64,000 nucleotides of DNA, from positions 496,001-560,000 of the forward strand of contig JAMDYG010000002.1 of NCBI GenBank assembly GCA_024160085.1, in the 5' to 3' direction. This document shows, piece after piece, positions 1 to 11,049 of the stretch; the first letter of the stretch is position 1; the number at the start of each line of letters is the position of its first letter. The notes under the pieces were generated by a model. That model saw nothing but the letters and a program-made list of their open reading frames with translations. It was not told the DNA's origin and searched no databases. Source of the stretch: Serratia symbiotica (GTDB taxonomy: Bacteria > Pseudomonadota > Gammaproteobacteria > Enterobacterales > Enterobacteriaceae). Position numbers and translations under genes: made by a program.

Positions 1-493
<493 letters not shown>

Positions 494-643
494 CTACTAA
501 TGATTCATCTGCCTACAGCCATAGTGGCAAAGATGCAAAATTATACCATAAAGCACGCTTTACGGGAAAAAAACGCCGCCATTTCGCGCGAGTCGTGCAT
601 CTGTAGTGCAGTAAAAACGCATCGGCGTTGCGCCCGGAATATG

Positions 644-649
644 TATAAT
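644..649 (+). promoter_or_regulatory. Possible -10 box of ubiG
   Basis: A perfect TATAAT lies 34 bases before the ubiG start, in the gyrA-ubiG divergent intergenic region. No convincing -35 hexamer is at the usual 16-18 base distance, so this is a candidate only. Confidence 0.35.
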
Positions 650-682
650 ACGTACAATGAAAACCAAGAGCTAGACACGCCC

Positions 683-1411
683 ATGAATGCAGAATCATCC
701 CTCCGTGCACAACAAAATTTCGATCACCAGGAAATCGCCAAGTTTGAGACCGTGGCTGCCCACTGGTGGGATCTGGCAGGCGAATTCAAGTCTCTGCACC
801 GTATCAACCCATTACGCCTGAACTACATCATGCAGCACGCTGATGGCATTTTTGGCAAAAAGGTGCTTGATGTTGGCTGCGGCGGTGGCATTTTGGCGGA
901 AAGCATGGCACACGAAGGCGCGCAGGTGATAGGCCTGGATATGGGGGCAGAACCACTGCAAGTCGCCCGTCTGCACGCATTGGAAAGCGGTGTAAGTGTG
1001 ACTTACGTACAGGAAACGGTGGAAAGCCATGCCCAAGCCAATACACAGCAGTACGATGTGGTTACTTGCATGGAAATGCTGGAACACGTACCTGATCCGT
1101 CCTCGGTGGTGTATGCCTGCGCTCGTCTAGTGAAACCGGGGGAGCATGTGTTTTTCTCTACCATCAATCGCAATGCTAAAGCCTGGCTGCTGGCGGTGAT
1201 CGGTGCGGAATATATCCTGAAAATGGTGCCGCAGGGCACCCACGACTATAAGAAGTTCATCCGCCCTTCCGAACTGATCGGCTGGGTTGACGGCACGCCA
1301 CTGCGCGAAAAACATATGATCGGCCTGCATTACAACCCACTTACCGATTATTTCAAACTTGGCCGCAATGTTGATGTAAATTACATGGTTCATATGCAAC
1401 ATGAAGGTTAA
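683..1411 (+). CDS. ubiG: Ubiquinone biosynthesis O-methyltransferase
   Basis: Encodes 242 residues, the normal length for UbiG, which performs both SAM-dependent O-methylations in ubiquinone synthesis. The class I SAM-binding motif [14 protein letters not shown] is at about residues 59-72, followed by the acidic residue of GLDMG and the motif EMLEHVPDP. The open frame extends upstream to 500, but the ATG at 683 ([20 protein letters not shown]) matches the family start and the upstream extension has no family similarity. Its retention contrasts with the complete loss of the menaquinone genes at 8-12 kb, suggesting a switch to ubiquinone-only respiration (inference). Confidence 0.96.
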   Translation: MNAESSLRAQQNFDHQEIAKFETVAAHWWDLAGEFKSLHRINPLRLNYIMQHADGIFGKKVLDVGCGGGILAESMAHEGAQVIGLDMGAEPLQVARLHALESGVSVTYVQETVESHAQANTQQYDVVTCMEMLEHVPDPSSVVYACARLVKPGEHVFFSTINRNAKAWLLAVIGAEYILKMVPQGTHDYKKFIRPSELIGWVDGTPLREKHMIGLHYNPLTDYFKLGRNVDVNYMVHMQHEG

Positions 1412-1605
1412 TCATCCCAAGCTCCGGCTCTATTTTTATGGGGTTTGGCGTATCCTGGCTAAAATGGCGTTTTCTCTAAGGTTTAATAAAACGGCAAATG
1501 ACCAGATATTTGGGTTTTAAATAAAAATAATATCCATATATTGATAAACTTGTCGCCCCAGCCACAGCGCGCGCTCACAACCCAAAGCCATATCTTAACC
1601 ACAAG

Positions 1606-1626
1606 TTATCCACAATCTTATTCACT
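1606..1626 (+). promoter_or_regulatory. DnaA boxes upstream of nrdA
   Basis: TTATCCACA at 1606-1614 is a perfect DnaA box, and TTATTCACT at 1618-1626 differs from the consensus in one base. The E. coli nrdAB promoter is known to carry paired DnaA boxes that couple nrd expression to replication initiation; the same arrangement is visible here. Confidence 0.75.
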
Positions 1627-1644
1627 TGCAAACGCCATATTTTC

Positions 1645-1690
1645 CCACTATCTTGTTATTTCACCGACACGCATCCCATATATATAGTGT
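1645..1690 (+). promoter_or_regulatory. Candidate paired NrdR boxes upstream of nrdA
   Basis: The 16-mer at 1675-1690 (CCCATATATATAGTGT) matches the NrdR consensus ACACWATATATWGTGT at 13 of 16 positions, with a full right half. A weaker match (10 of 16, left half good) lies at 1645-1660. The centres are 30 bases apart, roughly three helical turns, as expected for paired NrdR sites. NrdR represses ribonucleotide reductase genes. The second box is speculative. Confidence 0.5.
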
Positions 1691-1754
1691 TTACATATGG
1701 AGCAGAGCGACTACACTTCTGCTTAGGGTACCCTATAGACAGGTAACACACCGC

Positions 1755-4043
1755 ATGAACCAAAGTCTGCTTGTAACTAAACGCGATGGCCGCAAAGAGC
1801 GCATCAACCTCGACAAAATACACCGGGTCATCGACTGGGCTGCCGAGGGGTTAAACAACATCTCGGTCTCTCAAGTAGAGCTGCGTTCGCATATTCAGTT
1901 TTATAACGGCATCAAAACCGCCGATATTCATGAAACCATCATTAAAGCTGCTGCCGATCTGATCTCCCATGATGCACCAGACTATCAGTATCTGGCCGCG
2001 CGCCTGGCAATTTTTCACCTGCGCAAAAAAGCATACGGGCAGTTTGAACCGCCGAATCTGCACGCTCATGTGATGCGCATGGTAGAGATGGGTAAGTACG
2101 ATAAGCTTCTACTGGAAGATTACAGCGCTGAAGAATTTGAGCAGATAGACGCTTTTATCGATCACTGGCGTGACATGAACTTCTCCTATGCGGCCGTCAA
2201 GCAGCTAGAAGGCAAGTATCTGGTGCAGAACCGTGTCAGCGGTGAGATCTACGAGAGCGCCCAGTTCCTATATATTCTGGTAGCCGCCTGCCTGTTCTCT
2301 AACTACCCACGTGAAACCCGTCTGGACTACGTCAAACGTTTCTACAACGCGATTTCCACCTTTAATATTTCACTGCCTACACCGATCATGTCGGGTGTGC
2401 GTACCCCAACCCGCCAGTTCAGCTCATGCGTGCTGATCGAGTGTGGCGACAGCCTGGATTCGATCAACGCTACCTCCAGCGCCATTGTGAAATATGTTTC
2501 GCAACGCGCTGGCATCGGTGTCAACGCTGGCCGCATCCGTGCACTGGGCAGCCCGATCCGTGGTGGTGAAGCATTCCACACTGGCTGTATCCCGTTCTAC
2601 AAACACTTCCAGACCGCCGTGAAATCCTGCTCGCAAGGCGGCGTACGTGGTGGCGCAGCAACGCTGTTCTACCCGATGTGGCATCTGGAAGTGGAAAGCC
2701 TGCTGGTGCTGAAAAACAACCGTGGCGTTGAAGGCAATCGCGTGCGCCACATGGACTACGGCGTGCAACTGAATCGCCTGATGTACCAGCGCCTGATCAA
2801 GGGGCAAGACATCACTTTATTCAGCCCATCCGATGTACCAGGACTGTACACGGCGTTTTTTGCCGATCAGGATGAATTCGAACGCCTTTACACCCAATAT
2901 GAGCAAGACGACAACATTCGCCAGAAACAGGTAAAAGCGGTTGAGCTATTTTCTCTGATGATGCAAGAACGTGCTTCTACTGGCCGCATTTATATTCAGA
3001 ACGTCGATCACTGCAACACCCATAGTCCGTTCGATCCGCAGATCGCGCCGGTGCGTCAGTCTAACCTATGTCTGGAAATCGCTCTGCCAACCAAGCCACT
3101 GGATAACGTCAACGACGAAAACGGCGAAATCGCCCTATGTACGCTGTCCGCCTTCAATCTCGGCACTATCGACAACCTGGACGATTTGAAAGAACTGGCA
3201 ACTTTGGCAGTGCGTTCACTTGACGCCCTGCTGGACTACCAAGACTACCCGATTAAAGCCGCGCATCAGGGTGCGATGGGTCGCCGTACCTTGGGCGTTG
3301 GCGTGATCAACTTCGCCCACTATCTGGCAAAGAACGGCGTACGCTACTCCGATGGCAGTGCTAACAACTTGACCCATAAGACCTTTGAAGCTATTCAGTA
3401 TTATCTGCTGAAAGCCTCCAACTGCTTGGCGCAGGAACAGGGTGCTTGCCCGTGGTTTAACGAAACCAGCTATTCGCAAGGCATCCTACCGATCGATACC
3501 TACAAAAAAGATTTGGATGTCATCTGCAACGAGCCATTGCACTACGACTGGGAAACCCTGCGTCAAGAGATCCAGGAAACCGGCCTGCGCAACTCAACGC
3601 TGTCTGCGCTGATGCCATCAGAAACCTCTTCACAAATTTCCAACGCCACCAACGGCATTGAGCCACCGCGCGGCCATATCAGCATCAAAGCGTCGAAAGA
3701 CGGTATCCTGCGCCAGGTGGTGCCGGAGTATGAGTGCCTGAAAAATGACTACGAACTGCTATGGGAGATGCCAAACAACGAAGGTTACCTACAACTGGTA
3801 GGCCTGATGCAAAAATTTATCGACCAGTCGATCTCCGCCAACACCAACTACGACCCTACCCGTTTCCCAGGCGGCAAGGTGCCAATGAAAAAGCTATTGA
3901 AAGACCTGCTCACCGCCTATAAATTCGGCGTCAAAACTCTGTACTACCAGAACACCCGCGACGGTGCGGAAGACATACAAGGAGATTTATACCCTGCCAA
4001 GGCCGATGATGACGGCTGCGAAAGCGGTGCCTGCAAGATCTAA
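1755..4043 (+). CDS. nrdA: Class Ia ribonucleoside-diphosphate reductase, alpha subunit
   Basis: Encodes 762 residues (E. coli NrdA 761). It reduces ribonucleoside diphosphates to deoxyribonucleotides with NrdB. An N-terminal ATP-cone begins MNQSLLVTKRDGRKERINLD. Catalytic landmarks include Cys in FSSCVLIE (~225), the NLCLEI segment around 437-442 with the loop cysteines, the ETSSQISN segment, and the C-terminal redox pair in DGCESGACKI. The open frame starts upstream at 1626, but the ATG at 1755 matches the family start. It is the first gene of nrdA-nrdB-yfaE, behind DnaA and NrdR-like sites. No damage is seen. Confidence 0.98.
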   Translation: MNQSLLVTKRDGRKERINLDKIHRVIDWAAEGLNNISVSQVELRSHIQFYNGIKTADIHETIIKAAADLISHDAPDYQYLAARLAIFHLRKKAYGQFEPPNLHAHVMRMVEMGKYDKLLLEDYSAEEFEQIDAFIDHWRDMNFSYAAVKQLEGKYLVQNRVSGEIYESAQFLYILVAACLFSNYPRETRLDYVKRFYNAISTFNISLPTPIMSGVRTPTRQFSSCVLIECGDSLDSINATSSAIVKYVSQRAGIGVNAGRIRALGSPIRGGEAFHTGCIPFYKHFQTAVKSCSQGGVRGGAATLFYPMWHLEVESLLVLKNNRGVEGNRVRHMDYGVQLNRLMYQRLIKGQDITLFSPSDVPGLYTAFFADQDEFERLYTQYEQDDNIRQKQVKAVELFSLMMQERASTGRIYIQNVDHCNTHSPFDPQIAPVRQSNLCLEIALPTKPLDNVNDENGEIALCTLSAFNLGTIDNLDDLKELATLAVRSLDALLDYQDYPIKAAHQGAMGRRTLGVGVINFAHYLAKNGVRYSDGSANNLTHKTFEAIQYYLLKASNCLAQEQGACPWFNETSYSQGILPIDTYKKDLDVICNEPLHYDWETLRQEIQETGLRNSTLSALMPSETSSQISNATNGIEPPRGHISIKASKDGILRQVVPEYECLKNDYELLWEMPNNEGYLQLVGLMQKFIDQSISANTNYDPTRFPGGKVPMKKLLKDLLTAYKFGVKTLYYQNTRDGAEDIQGDLYPAKADDDGCESGACKI

Positions 4044-4245
4044 TGTGTTTGTGACACTAGTGGGCCGGGATCGACGCCTGGTAAGCGTTATCGACATAGG
4101 CAGGGCAGCGCGGAGAAACTGGAGCGAACACAAAGTACGTGAGGATTTTGAGCTCTGCCCAATGCCAAAATGGCAAGCAAGATAGCAAATTGGGATTGAG
4201 CGCTTCCAGCCCCTCATTTAGCCACGTTATGATGAACTAAGGCTT
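4044..4245 (+). other. nrdA-nrdB intergenic region
   Basis: About 200 bases separate nrdA and nrdB, similar to the spacing in E. coli. I see no gene, clear terminator or repeat in it. Confidence 0.5.
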
Positions 4246-5376
4246 ATGGCATATACCACTTTTTCTCAGAATAAAAACAACCCGTTGCTGGAGCCGATGT
4301 TTTTCGGCCAGTCGGTCAATGTTGCCCGCTATGACCAACAAAAGCATGAAATATTCGAAAAACTGATCGAGAAACAATTGTCCTTCTTCTGGCGCCCAGA
4401 GGAAGTTGATGTCTCCCGTGACCGCATCGACTATCAGGCACTGCCAGAGCATGAGAAGCACATCTTTATCAGCAACCTAAAGTACCAAATGCTGTTGGAC
4501 TCCATTCAGGGGCGCAGCCCGAATGCCGCCCTGCTACCGCTGATCTCCATCCCGGAGCTGGAAACCTGGGTGGAAACCTGGTCGTTCTCTGAGACCATCC
4601 ACTCACGTTCTTATACTCATATCATCCGTAATATCGTCAACGATCCGGCGCTGGTGTTCGACGATATCGTCACCAATGAAGAGATCCTCAAGCGTGCGAA
4701 AGACATTTCTGGCTACTATGATGATCTGATCGAAATAACCAGCTACTACCATCTGCTGGGGGAAGGCCACCACAAGGTGAACGGTAAAACCATCACCGTC
4801 AACCTGTGCGCACTGAAAAAACAACTCTATCTGTGCCTGATGAGCGTCAACGCGCTAGAGGCGATCCGCTTCTACGTCAGCTTCGCCTGCTCGTTCGCCT
4901 TCGCGGAACGTAAGCTGATGGAAGGTAACGCCAAGATCATCAAATTGATTGCCCGTGATGAAGCGCTACACCTCACTGGCACTCAGCATATGCTTAACCT
5001 GATACGTTCCGGTGCTGATGATCCAGAGACGGCAGAAATTGCCGTAGAATGCCAGCAGCAGTGCTATGATCTGTTCGTGCTGGCCGCCCAACAGGAAAAA
5101 GAGTGGGCAGAATACTTGTTCCGTGACGGCTCCATGATCGGCCTGAACAAGGACATTTTGTGTCAGTATGTAGAGTACATCAGCAATATCCGCATGCAGG
5201 CAGTTGGCCTTGAGCTGCCATTTAAAACCCGCTCCAACCCGATCCCCTGGATTAACGCTTGGCTGGTGTCCGACAACGTACAGGTAGCACCACAGGAAGT
5301 AGAAGTCAGCTCTTATCTGGTTGGCCAGATCGACGCAGAAGTGCATGCCGATGATCTGAGCGATTTCGAGTTATAA
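4246..5376 (+). CDS. nrdB: Class Ia ribonucleoside-diphosphate reductase, beta subunit
   Basis: Encodes 376 residues, identical in length to E. coli NrdB. This subunit carries the diferric-tyrosyl radical. The start [20 protein letters not shown] matches the family. Iron-ligand motifs are visible: EHEKH at ~67-71, [11 protein letters not shown] around 114-124 with the radical Tyr, and [11 protein letters not shown] around 236-246. The C-terminal tail (DDLSDFEL), which docks into NrdA, is intact. It is followed 3 bases later by yfaE, its cofactor-maintenance ferredoxin. Confidence 0.98.
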   Translation: MAYTTFSQNKNNPLLEPMFFGQSVNVARYDQQKHEIFEKLIEKQLSFFWRPEEVDVSRDRIDYQALPEHEKHIFISNLKYQMLLDSIQGRSPNAALLPLISIPELETWVETWSFSETIHSRSYTHIIRNIVNDPALVFDDIVTNEEILKRAKDISGYYDDLIEITSYYHLLGEGHHKVNGKTITVNLCALKKQLYLCLMSVNALEAIRFYVSFACSFAFAERKLMEGNAKIIKLIARDEALHLTGTQHMLNLIRSGADDPETAEIAVECQQQCYDLFVLAAQQEKEWAEYLFRDGSMIGLNKDILCQYVEYISNIRMQAVGLELPFKTRSNPIPWINAWLVSDNVQVAPQEVEVSSYLVGQIDAEVHADDLSDFEL

Positions 5377-5379
5377 GCG

Positions 5380-5640
5380 ATGGCGACACCTACCGTGAAG
5401 CTGCGTACTACCGGTACGCAGTTTACCTGCCAGAAAAGTGAATACTGCCTGCTTGAGGTACTGGAACTACATGCGGTTGAGGTGGAGTACCAGTGTCGCT
5501 CTGGCTACTGTGGTGCCTGTCGCCTGAAGCTGGTGAAAGGGGAAGTGGCCTATTGCCAACCACCACTGGCGTTAATTAATGACGGCGAGATCCTACCCTG
5601 TTGTTGTATGCCGCTAACGGACATCGAGCTGGATATCTGA
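5380..5640 (+). CDS. yfaE: 2Fe-2S ferredoxin-like protein maintaining the NrdB radical
   Basis: Encodes 86 residues. The plant-type ferredoxin cluster motif CRSGYCGACRLKL (~residues 47-59) plus a downstream Cys in the LPCCCMPL segment supply four cysteine ligands. YfaE is known to donate electrons to rebuild the NrdB diferric-tyrosyl cofactor. It starts 3 bases after nrdB and must be cotranscribed with it. No stop or frameshift is present. Confidence 0.95.
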   Translation: MATPTVKLRTTGTQFTCQKSEYCLLEVLELHAVEVEYQCRSGYCGACRLKLVKGEVAYCQPPLALINDGEILPCCCMPLTDIELDI

Positions 5641-5664
5641 TTCACAACAATAGACTGCAATCAT

Positions 5665-6547
5665 CTAGATATCCCCTGTGACTTGCGAGTTGCCGCGTTG
5701 TTGGTTGCGGTTTGAAAAGCGCCGGGTATAAATAGCAAAATTGTAATATAGACAACAGGTAACCAGTGAAACACATGCTTTAACCGCAGAATGGCTACCA
5801 TAGCGATATCTATCCACCTTCCGCACCTGCTTACAGGACAGCATCATTTCAGCGCGTCGGCTTAGCGGGCCAGTGAGCTTCAATTTGATAATCGGGCTGG
5901 AAGAGCGATAACCCAATACCACGTCTGGGGGTAGCACTATGTCATCGAGTTCCTCCGTCAGATCGCTTTCGGAAGTGCCGAAGATGGTCAAACGCAGGCA
6001 CAGCTGAGGTTCCCGGCAGGGCAAAGTGCTGGCGCAGGCGTGGCACAATCTGCTGCTCGATCATCACTTTGAATTCCGAAGGAACACCGGGGGTGAAGAA
6101 CATCAGGCAGTGATTCAACTGCAAACTGAAAATGCACGCGGTGCCTACCGGATTATCCAGCATCTCGGCGTTAGCCGGTATTTGCGCCTGTTTGCGGTTG
6201 GAGACGGCCATCGGCCGACCGCGCTTGGCGAAATAGGCCTCAATACATGCCTAGCCATGTGGCATGTTCAACCAACCCAACCCTACGCCGTAGGCATTAG
6301 CGGCGGCCAATGCGCTGAGATCATCGCTGGTTGGCCCTAAACTGCCATTAACGATCAGCACGTTAGCAATGTGGCTACGTTCTTGCAGTGTCTCTATCAA
6401 AGAAAAGAGGCTGTCCCCTATTGTTTCGCGCCTGCTTATTGGCATACTATGCTCGAACAGATAATCCGCTAGCCAGGCGGCGTTGGTATCAATAATTTGC
6501 CCGTGCAACACCTCATCACCGGTGCTGAGCATCTCCACTCTTAACAT
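5665..6547 (-). pseudogene. yfaY: yfaY (CinA-like) pseudogene
   Basis: Three reverse-strand pieces in different frames align with YfaY: MLRVEMLSTGDEVLHGQIID from 6547, SNRKQAQIPANAEMLDNPVG to FFTPGVPSEFKVMIE around 6200-6020, and CLRLTIFGTSESDLTEELDD to GYRSSSPIIKLKLTGP around 5990-5870. At least two frameshifts separate them, and the carboxy-terminal ~170 residues of the ~400-residue protein are not recognisable. YfaY belongs to the CinA/PncC family. The sequence between 5641 and about 5800 is decayed and not assigned. Confidence 0.9.
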
Positions 6548-6887
6548 CGATTCCCCCCCTATTTTTTGATCATTCCATGATAGAAGGCCGTCAATAATTT
6601 TTACCCAATACCCTCACCAGGCTATACCAATGCGTCACCTTCCTTTAGGGATAAAAACTCAAAAAATTCTTAATTTATAAAATAAATGTAAGGCGGTGAA
6701 AACAAGAATAAAACTTACCAAGGCGATACTAAAAATCACTCAGACCCATTTGCCGTAAGCGTTCAATAGGTCTACAACTATTAATAATGTATTAACCAAG
6801 ATTAAAGACGATAGTTCTTTGGCAACATAATGATGTTGAACGTTTAAACCGCCCAATCCTTAACCCAAATACGATAAGGAGCACATG
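6548..6887. other. Intergenic region between yfaY and catalase remnants
   Basis: AT-rich, about 340 bases. It contains the presumed divergent upstream regions of the two dead genes and a plausible ribosome-binding site (AAGGAG, about 6876-6881) for the catalase start. I see no other gene. Confidence 0.4.
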
Positions 6888-8212
6888 ATGAGCAAGAAAG
6901 GACTGACCAACCACAGCTTGCGCACCGGTTGTTGACAACAATAACGTGATCACCTCAGGAAAACGCGGACCGATGCTGCTGCAAGACGTTTAGTACTTAT
7001 AAAAACTGGCCCACTTTGACCGCGAGGTCATCCCTGAGCGCCGCATGCGCGCTAAAGGTTCTGGTGCCTACGGCACCTTCACCGTCACCCACGATATTAC
7101 CCAATATACCCACGCGAAAATCTTCTTCGACATTGGCAAAAAACCGACATGTTTATCCGCTTCTCCACCGTAGCTGGCAAGCGCGGCGCTGCCAATGCCG
7201 AGCGTGATATTCGCGGCTTCGCGATGAAGTTCTATACCGAAGAGGGCAACTGGGATCTAGTGGGCAATGATACACCCGTGTTCTACCTGCTTGATCCGCT
7301 GAAATTCCCTGACCTTAACTACGTAGTAAAACGTGATCTGCACACCAACCTGCGCAACCCGGTGTACAAATGGGATTTCTTCTCCCTACAGCCAGAATCG
7401 TTGCACCAATTGACCATCGATTTCAGCGATCGCGGCCTGCCGAAATCCTATCGTCATATGCACGGCTTCAGTAGCCACACCCATAGCTTCATCAATGCCG
7501 ATAACCAGTGTTTCTGGGTGAAGATCCACTTCATCTGCCAACAGGGCATTGAAAATCTGATGGATAACGAGGCGGAAGCCATCATCACCAAGGATCGCGA
7601 AAGCTCGTAGCGCGACCTGTTTGAGGCGATTGAGCGCGGTGATTTCTCTCGCTGGAAGCTACAGATCAAGATCATGCTGGAGCACCAAGCCTCGCAAACT
7701 CCTTATAACCCGTTTGATCTGACCAAGGTGTGGCCACACGGCGACTACCCGCTGATCGATATTGTCTTCTTCGAGCCGAACCGCAACCTAGACAACTATT
7801 TTTCCGAGGTTAAACAGGTGGCGATGAACCCATCTAACATCGTGCCGGGCATCAGCTTCTTACCAGACAAAATGTTACAGGGCCTTCTGTTCTCCTACGG
7901 CGATGCTCACCGCTACCGTTTGGTCGTGAACCATTACTAGATCCCGGTCAACGCGGCAAAATGCCCGTTCTACAATTATCACCGCGATGGCGCGATGCGT
8001 ATGGACGGTAATAGTGTCAACAGGGTAACCTACGAATCGAACAGCTTTGGTCTGTTACAGGATTAGCCGAACTTCAGCGAACCGCCGTTGAGTATTGAAG
8101 GTGTAGGGCTGAACACTGGAATCATCGCGAGGACGACGATTACTACAGCCAGCCGCGCGCACTGTTTAATTTGCTGAGTGCCGAAGAACATCAACGCATG
8201 TTCACCCGCATA
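6888..8212 (+). pseudogene. katA: Monofunctional haem catalase pseudogene
   Basis: Starts MSKKGLTNHS and then follows a clade 3 catalase through several frames: [74 protein letters not shown] and [17 protein letters not shown]. There are frameshifts in the first ~250 bases and in-frame stops at about 7608, 7938 and 8064. Similarity ends abruptly at about 8212, where the reverse-strand menE fragment begins, so the last ~40 codons are gone. The cell has probably lost this hydrogen peroxide detoxifying enzyme. Confidence 0.92.
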
Positions 8213-8384
8213 GTGCCACGCCACTCCCCGGCTCGATACCTTGATGCTGAAAATTCGCCGCAAGTTTCTCTACCTGCCGTTGCAGCTCAAGCCAATTCAC
8301 TGGCTGCTGTCCCACGATCAGTGCCGTTGCCTGCGACTGAAGCTGCGCCTATTGCCGCCACAGCCAGTCGTTTAGCTACACCAT
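8213..8384 (-). pseudogene. menE: menE N-terminal fragment
   Basis: From ATG at 8384 the frame reads MV, stop, LNDWLWRQ, stop, [20 protein letters not shown] followed by [20 protein letters not shown], which resembles the N-terminus of O-succinylbenzoate-CoA ligase. The start overlaps the end of menC by 13 bases, the normal operon position. The gene is cut at about 8212, where the catalase pseudogene begins on the other strand. More than 85% of menE is missing. Confidence 0.75.
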
Positions 8385-9364
8385 AGGCACTCCAGCATCT
8401 GTTCTCCTAGCAGCGGCAGCTTGCTGTCCAGCCACGGGCGCAATACTTGTGCCTGTATTATTAGCCTCAGCGTGTCCAGCCTAGGTACGGTGGCTGGTGT
8501 CGGCCAGCAGGCAATGCGCGCTAATTGGGTCAACCCTAGGCTGGATTCGAGGCTGGAGCTGATCACCGCCGCTAAGTCAGTCAGCAGCATGCGCTTGTTC
8601 CACCAATGACCAGCAACGATCCACACTGCCGATCAGCATGGGCTTAATGATGATCGCCGCCACGCCGGGTTCCGCACGCACCACAAAATTTGCCTCGCGC
8701 ACGCTCTCATCCCAGGCGATGGCAAGGTCGGTCGCCATCGCTAAATCGCGCGACTCATCGCGAGTTTTACAGGGTTCCTCAAGAAAAGGGATACGCTTGA
8801 GCCATACCGGGTTCAGGTATTTGGCGAAGCCGTTAGCCTTGGCGAGCGTCCAACTGCGGTTAGCATACAGCCGCAAATGCGGATCTGGCAACGCTTCCAG
8901 CAGTAGGTTAACAATCATTCCATCACGCACCATCTCATACAGCCCCACTTTTAGCTTGGCGAGCTTCTCGCCCGGTGACGCACTTAGCACCTGGAACAAT
9001 TTATCAGGATCACCGCTGTACAGCAGAGTATTACGGCAATCCGCCTGGAGTGGCAGGCGCTGCTTACACTCCGCCAGCACACAACTGAGGCTAAAAGCGA
9101 CTAAGGGTAACGGGCTATCGGCGGGTGCTTTCCCCATCTGCCAGCTTTTTTGCCAAGCCAACGCGGCCTGAGTCACTTGTGCCAGCGTTTCCTGACTGAA
9201 TTCCGGCAGCGGCGCGATTTAGCCCCAGCCTTGCCGTTCACCCTATTACAAACGCACCAGCAAGCCATCGCGAGTTTTTAGCCGCTGATTGCACAAGTAC
9301 CCACCCACGCTTCCATCGGCAGGCAATAGCGGTAAACCACCGCGTTACGATCCAACGCATGCAT
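8372..9364 (-). pseudogene. menC: menC pseudogene (o-succinylbenzoate synthase)
   Basis: The longest piece (about 9176-8577) keeps the enolase-superfamily core: [54 protein letters not shown]. The C-terminal part continues in another frame with [20 protein letters not shown] down to TAA at 8372. The N-terminus (from ATG 9364, RNAVVYRYCLPMEAW) has further frameshifts and stops. The catalytic region is still recognisable, but the HLRLDANR aspartate of the family has become Tyr and frames are broken. It overlaps menB by one base (TAATG). Confidence 0.92.
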
Positions 9365-10228
9365 TATGGATTACGCTTAAATTTGCTGAAGTCCGGTGCA
9401 CGCTTTTCATTAAATGCATTACGCCCTTCCTGACCTTCGTCGGTCATGTAGAACAACATGGTGGCATTACCCGCTAGTTCTTGCAAACCGGCCTAACCAT
9501 CGCAATCGACGTTCAATGCTGCTTTCAGGCAGCGCAATGCCATCGGGCTGTTTTGCAGTATTTTGCGGTACCAGCGTAAGGTTTCCTTTTCCAGATCGAC
9601 CAAGGGGACGACGGTATTGACCAACCCCATCTCTAGCGCGGCTGCAGAATCATACTGGCGGCACAGAAACCAGATTTCACGCGCCTTTTTCTGGCTAACG
9701 ATACGCGCCATATAAGATGCTCCCAACCGCCATCAAAGGAACCGACCTCTGGCCTGGTCTGGCTAAAGATGGCGTTGTCCGCCGCGATGGTAAGATCGCA
9801 CATCATGTGTAGCACGTGACCACCACCCACCGCATAGCCAGCCACCATCGCCACCACGGGTTTTGGGCAGGGGCAGGTGCGGATCTGGCGCTGGAAGTCG
9901 AGCACGTTCAGATGATACACACCGCTGTCATCGCGATAGCCACCATAGTCGCCGCGCACTTTCTGATCTCCCCCGGAGCAATAGGCTTTATCCCCCGCAC
10001 CGGTGAGAATAAGGGTGACAATGCTGTCGTCATAACGGGCATCGGCCAGCGAACTGATCATCTCTCGCACCGTATGCAGACGGAATGCATTGCGCACCTG
10101 CGGCCGATTGATAGTGATCTTAGCGATGCCCTCGGTAGAGACTTGTGATACAGGATATCGTCGAAAGCTCTAGAGCAATCCTGCCAGTCGATGGCGGCAT
10201 ATCCGAGTTCTTGTTGTGGATAAAGCAT
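9364..10228 (-). pseudogene. menB: menB pseudogene (1,4-dihydroxy-2-naphthoyl-CoA synthase)
   Basis: ATG at 10228 ([20 protein letters not shown]) begins a crotonase-fold protein with [26 protein letters not shown] and [20 protein letters not shown]. Damage includes a frameshift before residue ~45, a two-codon duplication (CPCP), a frameshift near 9722 inside GSFDGGWGASYM, and a TAG at 9493-9495. The normal C-terminus [13 protein letters not shown] with TAA at 9364 is still readable. It lies in the order menD-menH-menB-menC-menE. Confidence 0.94.
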
Positions 10229-10239
10229 AATTCGGTTTC

Positions 10240-11043
10240 TTAACCAGGGTTAACTAGAAGATCTTGTAGCTCGGTGACAAAATCCTGCGGGTTGACCAGA
10301 TATGCGTTGTGCCCAGCCCGTAGCACAATACGCAACGGCAGCTTGGCGTGGCGCGCCAGCCGTTGAAATTTGGCATCATTTTCGCTGCACAGTACCCGCA
10401 GTGGAACCGTCAGTTGCTGCAATTGCGGTACAAGGCTGTCGCCCCAATGAGGTGGCATCCAGCATGTCAGCTACCGCCAAGCCGCTATTGTTGGCATGCG
10501 CAGTGATCAACGCTTGTCGGCGCACAGGACAGATTTCAGTAAACACTGTCTGCTGCTGATACCAGTATGCCAACACCTCGGTGATCGGCTAGCGGCGAAA
10601 GCGTTCAGAGCCTAGGCGGCATCCTGTGCACAACGTTGGCTACGCCGTTGTTTACAGTCCAATCCTGGATTACTGCCTTCAATAATGGCTCCTTGCAAAC
10701 CGTTATGTCGGCCATGACAAGCGTAATACATGGCGATACGCCTACCCAGCGAGTATCCTACCAGCCAGTAACCTCAATGTGGTGTCTTCGCACAGTAGCG
10801 CTGATTTACGCACTGATATCATCAAAACCGCCGTAGGTAACGGCAACGGAATCACCGTGACCAGGCAGATCGATGGCCAGTGATAGCCATTGCGCACAGC
10901 ACGCGGCGATCGCCCGCCACTCATCTCATGGTGGTTGTCCCAGCAAGCCGCGCAACTAAATCAGCCACGGACGCGCCCCGCTTCACCCGGTTGCAAAACG
11001 CGTATCGCCCTGCACCAGAGATAGCGTAGGCTCTTAGCTCCAT
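10240..11043 (-). pseudogene. menH: menH pseudogene (SHCHC synthase)
   Basis: Recognisable pieces: ADWYQQ-like YWYQQQTVF with LADMLDATSLGRQP (about 10570-10440), and the C-terminal PLRVLCSENDAKFQRLA with RAGHNAYLVNPQDF (10458-10240). The amino-terminal half is broken across frames and stops; the alpha/beta hydrolase HGL(L)G region is just discernible near 10940. Position between menB and menD fits the operon. Non-functional. Confidence 0.85.
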
Positions 11044-11049
11044 CACTAA

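Noticed and set aside
500-682. N-terminal extension of UbiG
   Set aside because: The frame is open, but the extra 61 residues have no UbiG similarity and the internal ATG at 683 matches the family start.
9816-10148. Forward 110-codon frame over menB
   Set aside because: It mirrors the menB pseudogene on the other strand; repetitive His/Ile composition is typical of antisense frames.
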